Below, piece after piece: positions 59,390 through 64,000 of a stretch of DNA of 64,000 nt. Source of the DNA: Xylogone sp. PMI_703 (lineage: Eukaryota; Ascomycota; Leotiomycetes). The position numbers were made by a program, and so were the translations under genes. The notes below the pieces were generated by a model. It searched no databases, was not told where the DNA came from, and saw only the letters and a list, made by a program, of their open reading frames with translations. Location: the NCBI GenBank assembly GCA_021399445.1, contig JAJTUQ010000005.1:2604001-2668000 (forward strand). The letters run 5' to 3'. The first letter of the stretch is position 1. Every line of letters starts with the position of its first letter.

Positions 59390-60751
59390 CTACTCCACGT
59401 AAGCTCTATAAACTACTAAACCTTTATCCGTTGCAAAATCTAAATCTGTGCCCTGCCCAACGAAGAACACCTGGCCCTCAGATATATCAGTTTTCTTTCC
59501 CGAGCTTTCCATCTTGCCTGATCCCTCAGTAACAATCATAAGGCTTGGTCCATTGATAGCCTTATGTGTCTCCTTCTCACCTGCTCCTAAGGAAGTTGCA
59601 AGAACATTGAACTCGCTGATTTCCGGTGCGTATTCAACTGTTTTTCCATTGGCCCCCTTATTACTCTCCCTTTTCTTCAATTCTGCTTCTTGTGCACTAT
59701 GCGGTTCGAATGTCAACGCTTTGATAAATAGATCCACATTATCGCGCTCGACTCTTGGGCAGAATCCAGTGTTTAACACGTTATCGGAGCGCGCCATGCA
59801 TTCAAGAATATCCCCATGTAGGTATGCATGAATACCATCTGCGGGAACAAACACAGCCTCTCCTGGATTAAGGGTTAAGTAGTTCATTAGTAGAGCAGCA
59901 ACCAGATTTCCGTTGTCAAACTCGCTATACTGCTGGCTCAGCCTATCCAGCAGTCCAGGGATATAGGAATCTGTAGCATATTGCTCCTTTGGAATGGATT
60001 GGAGTTCTCTGATAGTTTTCTTTACCGTGTCTTCCGGGGCGGCCAGTAAATTCCTACATATCTGCTTCAAGCGTTCGTCATTCAGAGCCTGATATTCCGG
60101 AGCAAATTGCTGCAATGGCTTAAGTTTGAACAGAGCTTCGATGTCACGAAGAGGTTTCCAGCCGACGAACAGCTCAAACTTCGATAGTGCTACTGCAATC
60201 TCCGGTTTGTGATTACTATCGGTGAATTTGTTGGGGTCTTTCTGATGCAGTTCTTTAGAAAGTTCCTTGTTTGGATGAATTTGAAGAGGAAGAGCTTTGT
60301 CAAAGGACAGGATCTGGACTTCATTAGCTTGACCATGTCTATCCATTACAATAGGCTGAATACCTTTGGCAAGAAGGGAATCTCCAAGCCCCACTTATCT
60401 GCAGATGACCCAAGCAATTGAGGACTCTTTTTGATATATTCTGCGAGTGGCTCTCCCGTTGAGAGTATATATGAGGGGTTGCTTGGGTAGGTACCCATCC
60501 ACATCTGTCTGCAATCAGCTTTTGTCCGGCACTCAACAAAGTCTCAGCTGCTTTTCATTACCTCTGAATATGTTTTATTCTCATCGATGGGCCCATTGCC
60601 CTGTGTCTTCGACCAGAGCTGGGCAACTAGAGATTCTTTACCCTTCTTTCCCCAGTCATCGTTCTAATATCGACATGAGAATCATTTCCTATATCCTCGT
60701 CTGAGTCCTTACCTTGATGCCGCATCTCAATTGCACTACGGATTCCGTCAT
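59390..60751 (-). CDS. Mannose-6-phosphate isomerase, type I
   Basis: Zinc enzyme interconverting fructose-6-phosphate and mannose-6-phosphate, the entry to GDP-mannose, glycosylation and cell wall mannan. Exons 60751-60713, 60663-60562, 60504-60364 and 60313-59390, 401 aa. The first three exons are short. They read MTESVVQLRCGIK, then NDDWGKKGKESLVAQLWSK, then MWVGTYPSNPS and PFLPK. The last exon shows LPLQIHPNKE (Gln and His ligands), HKPEIAVAL (Glu ligand), YLTLNPGEAVFVPADGIHAYL (His ligand) and LARSDNVLNTGF-like MARSDNVLN. Complete and normal in length. Confidence 0.93.
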
Positions 60752-62111
60752 TATGTCTCCCCAAACAATATCCCCTCGTCAGCGAACGGTGCGAAAAAGG
60801 AAGGTCGAGCGGGTATAAAGATGCTATGCTTAAACTCGACGAGGTCTCTAATTTATATACGAGATGAATAAATTTGAAGTATAGCTTAAGTTGTATTGAT
60901 AGTAAATTTCCGAAGTATGGTAAAAATATCAATGTTGACCACATGTACCCGTTTTGACGTCATACGCGAGGTGCAAATCAACTCCAATCGGGTGCACGTC
61001 ATAGAATCGTAATTCTCATATTTAGCAGCGACAATCTGTAAGAGGCGAATAATGTCTGATCCATAATTTCATCCAGCATCTTATGATAGTGCATAATAAT
61101 TCAGATACAAATGCGATTAGGGGTTTTCACAGGTGATAAAAAAGTGAAGACATCTATCCTGCCCTCGCGGAGGTACTTCCACACACCCTATGTTCACGTT
61201 GTAACTTTAAGCTACTTTAGTGTCCCAATAGCATGTCGACAGTAAAGATAAGATTGAATTAGCAGGACCGGATTAACAAGGTATAAGATCAGTGAAGAAA
61301 TCCATTGCCAAGTGGTAATACGGCACGATAACCCAAAATTTGTCCCCCAGGCAGCTAGGGTGATAGTGAAAGTCTGGTGAAACTGCGAATAAGGGTTCGC
61401 TAGACAGTGAGGAGAATTTAACCGCAAGTACAGGCTGTTTATAATTCCAGAACAAGCACTTCGCAAAGATGATTCATGATCTAGTTTCAAATACTAATTA
61501 TAATACTCGCCAATCGGTTTAATTGGCAACCCTGTGACTTGCCATTTCCCGCTTAAACAACATAAGGGGTCGTTATAAATTGCTGCATGGGACACATCAA
61601 CATCCTATGAAGTAAGGCCAATATCTTATCAACTTGCTCTAATTACAGACTTCGTTCACATGAATGGGTTGATAGACACATATCTAACTGGCAAAGTATG
61701 AGGAGCCGACGCTAGTTGAGGTCTATTATATATGGCTAGTTATTGCTAGAGCCCCTAGCCCTCACAATATGTCCTATTCATCTCATCGTAGACAAACACA
61801 GGTTATCGCAAGGAATCACACATGATGCACGCGACTAAGGATAATATCGACCGTGCCGTAGAAATCTTACGACAAACACGAGCAATTGAGGCTATATAGC
61901 AAAACGGCTCGCAATTCCGGCTTCTGCGCCGCCGTGGCGTTTTGGATGACAGTAAGAAATGTATATCTATATAATGGAGGCCATACTCAATCGCCTTGAG
62001 TTCGCAGTCTCAATTATAGGCTAGTTATATTTGCTAATAACCAACGACATATATAATATTCCAAAGGCACTATTTGAAATCAACGCAAGAGACAAAGGCA
62101 TACTAAACAAG
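60752..62111. other. Intergenic region
   Basis: About 1.36 kb, AT-rich. The frame at 61212-61490 (minus) has no family likeness. From 61780 on, the upstream region of the oxidoreductase, with short palindromes but no clear element. Confidence 0.4.
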
Positions 62112-63263
62112 ATGGGCGGTGGAGAGGCTGACAAGCTACAAAGGAACCTAACTCATCCCTGGAGAATTTATCTGTACGGCGTTGGTGCCACCGCATGTCG
62201 ACATGCTGCTACAGCGGGAACCTTAGAAAATGTTCAATTGTTTGCCGCCGACCCTTCTCCGAACGCTCGAGATGCCTTCATTGACAAGTTTCCACTGGCT
62301 ACAGTCTACGACGATGCCGAGACAATGCTTACCGGTTCGGCAGCGCAAGACCGCGATATAGTCATTATAGCAGTACCTCCGTGGCTACATCATTCGGCGA
62401 CACTTCATGCATTCCGTTCAAAACGGCATGTTCTATGTGAGAAGCCCGTAGCAACTTCGGAAGCCGAATTGGCTGAGATGCTCGCTGCGAGTCGAAGCTC
62501 CGGGCGACTCTTTGGTGAATGCAGCATTCGATTCCTAGAGAATAAAGCTTTGGATCATGCTCGCCAATTGATTGCGGCAAGAAATATTGGTACTCCGTAC
62601 CATGCTCGACTCGTAAATCGCCAGCCGCGAGCGCGGCCTGGGATTGAATACCAACCTCAGAGCCGATGGTTTCTAGATAAGCAGAAAGCTGGGGGAGGAA
62701 CTATCTTCGATTGGGGCGTCTATGATCTTGCTATGATCTTTGATGCTCTTCGGCCCGTCGCTGTCACAGTCCATTACGCTTGGATGGCTACGCCACCAAC
62801 TGGTGCTGATCCATCTGAACACCCAGTATCCGTCGAAACTCATGCAGGTGCTGCAATGGAGCTAAAGCTTGAGAGTGGAGACATAGTCTCATTTGATTAT
62901 GAGCGTGCCTGCGGTTTCCACGGTGAACCCCAAACGATTCTAAACGTGGACGGTTCAGCAGGAGGTTTGACATGGCAATGGGTGCCAACGGCTGACTCCG
63001 ACGAGGCTGCAGGAAGCTTTCAACTCATACACTTTACAGATGTTGAAGGCGCTGTTAATACTCGAGAGGAAAACTTCCCTGCTTTTGGATGGGATGGCTC
63101 CAATGCTCGCCCACTGTTGTCGTTTATCGATCTAATTGAAGGGCATGACAGTATTATCCTTCCTCCGTCTAAGATCGAGTTCAACTTTGCAATTCTTGCA
63201 GCTATATATAAGAGTGCCTCTGAACATGTAGCTGTTCGGGTTGAACTTAAACCCGAAGTTTAA
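62112..63263 (+). CDS. Gfo/Idh/MocA family oxidoreductase
   Basis: NAD(P)-dependent sugar or polyol dehydrogenase type. The frame is open from a TTG at 62031; the first ATG is 62112, giving 383 aa, single exon. The N-terminal Rossmann fold has IYLYGVGATACRH in place of the standard GxGxxG, then FAADPSPNARDAF, VIIAVPPWLHHSATLHAF and HVLCEKPVA, the hallmark EKP motif. The C-terminal alpha/beta domain has WFLDKQKAGGGTIFDWGVYDLAMIFDAL and GEPQTILNVDGSAGGL. The GGGTxxDxGxYDL block is the usual catalytic region. Substrate unknown; relatives act on glucose-fructose, inositol, and also on 1,5-anhydrofructose in bacteria. Confidence 0.87.
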   Translation: MGGGEADKLQRNLTHPWRIYLYGVGATACRHAATAGTLENVQLFAADPSPNARDAFIDKFPLATVYDDAETMLTGSAAQDRDIVIIAVPPWLHHSATLHAFRSKRHVLCEKPVATSEAELAEMLAASRSSGRLFGECSIRFLENKALDHARQLIAARNIGTPYHARLVNRQPRARPGIEYQPQSRWFLDKQKAGGGTIFDWGVYDLAMIFDALRPVAVTVHYAWMATPPTGADPSEHPVSVETHAGAAMELKLESGDIVSFDYERACGFHGEPQTILNVDGSAGGLTWQWVPTADSDEAAGSFQLIHFTDVEGAVNTREENFPAFGWDGSNARPLLSFIDLIEGHDSIILPPSKIEFNFAILAAIYKSASEHVAVRVELKPEV

Positions 63264-63747
63264 TATTAGAGAGATATCTGAAATGATGGAGGGAGATACA
63301 TACTTGGAGCAGGAATTTCATGTTAAATTTTTTATAATATTAGATCAATTAAAGTCTAGTGTACTTATTAACATCATATAAATAAGTAGTACGCATAAAA
63401 CCATGATTACGTATATATTTATAGTTTAATATTGTTTTAAAAAAAAAGTACGACAGATACGTATGCGTTTATTGATTTTAGTTGTAATAATCGGTAAAAA
63501 TCCTTGTTTATTACATAGGGGTGCGTAAGGCAGAGCAACTCCCAGTAATCACCAGCTTGCTAGCTCAGGGGTACGTACCCAATTATAAAAGGAGTGCCAT
63601 TCCAAATAACCAGCGTGGATCGACGGAAATTGGAGAGTTAGCATGCTGTGGTCTTGAATACTATAAGCGCTAATATTTATTTCACTGAAGACAGTCAATT
63701 AAGTTCCTGCCTCACTTCAACGAGTGATTCTAATACACTCTCAAGTA
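63264..63747. other. Intergenic spacer
   Basis: AT-rich. No feature recognised before the frame that starts at 63748. Confidence 0.4.
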
Positions 63748-64000
63748 ATGGAACAAAGTCTGCCCCACGCACGGGAGGCCTATCGCCATTTGAAGGTATC
63801 AATCAGTCCATTTTTCGATACTCTAGGAAGAGCGAAACGTCTGAACATGCGGATGAGTCTCAAAGCACCAAATGTACAGCTCGTTAATAGTTGTCTACTC
63901 ACTTTCCCTCTTCAAGTTGGAAATGTGCCAACTCAGGCCTATGACGACGGTGCACTCACTGCCTCTGATGATTTAGGCTCCATCCCGCTGAAAATATATG
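63748..64000 (+). CDS. 5' end of an unidentified gene, cut by the window end
   Basis: From ATG 63748 an open frame runs to the last base with no stop, 84 codons. A second ATG follows inside (MRMSLKAPNV). The block VQLVNSCLLTFPLQVGNVPT, then DDGALTASDDLGSIPLKIY, weakly recalls a group of fungal hypothetical proteins with an M61-peptidase-like fold. That is a guess from memory of the pattern, not evidence of function. An overlapping frame from 63648 closes at 63885 and is probably spurious. Confidence 0.4.
   Translation, partial: MEQSLPHAREAYRHLKVSISPFFDTLGRAKRLNMRMSLKAPNVQLVNSCLLTFPLQVGNVPTQAYDDGALTASDDLGSIPLKIY

Overview
The window is nuclear DNA of a filamentous ascomycete (Pezizomycotina). 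The genes carry short GT-AG introns of about 45-110 nt (with CTAAC/CTGAC-type branch points and a few GC-AG donors), and the families are typical of that group: PDR transporters, Zn2Cys6 regulators, HET, DUF7580, NB-ARC STAND proteins, fungal GH55 and GH43. The genus cannot be fixed from sequence alone. Exon phases were checked by hand; for most of the intact models the summed exon lengths are divisible by three.

Layout. 1-1501: 3' half of a PDR-type ABC transporter. 1848-7392: a divergent pair of degraded genes, a DUF7580 protein on the minus strand with two in-frame TAG codons, and on the plus strand an odd chimera of C2H2 zinc fingers, ankyrin repeats and the C2-WW front end of a Rsp5/NEDD4-type ubiquitin ligase without the HECT domain. 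8614-19000: ordinary genes, namely a 3-hydroxyacyl-CoA dehydrogenase, UV-damage endonuclease UVDE, a multi-pass membrane protein, a fungal transcription-factor-domain protein and an aldo-keto reductase. 19000-28900: a repeat-rich stretch with decayed genes around one intact HET gene. It holds a TA-flanked MITE, a truncated NB-ARC/STAND gene, a decayed CxxC zinc-ribbon gene and a decayed unknown gene. 28876-40748: secreted or carbohydrate genes, namely a GPI-type purple acid phosphatase, an 11-exon alpha-1,4-glucan lyase and a type-B carboxylesterase. 41667-43500: a broken F-box gene.

44170-51963 looks like a small co-regulated cluster: two isochorismatase-like hydrolases (one with a C-terminal frameshift), a Leu3-like Zn2Cys6 regulator and an MFS exporter. 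Six CCG-N4-CGG everted repeats, the kind of site bound by Leu3, lie in its intergenic regions. 52125-57471 is a divergent GH43/GH55 pair for wall polysaccharides. 58231-63263 holds an SDR, mannose-6-phosphate isomerase and a Gfo/Idh/MocA oxidoreductase. A new open frame runs off the right edge.

The window therefore mixes intact housekeeping and carbohydrate genes with a decayed repertoire of self/non-self recognition genes (DUF7580, STAND, F-box). Several of the nonsense codons can be explained by C-to-T changes at CpA, as expected from RIP (repeat-induced point mutation).
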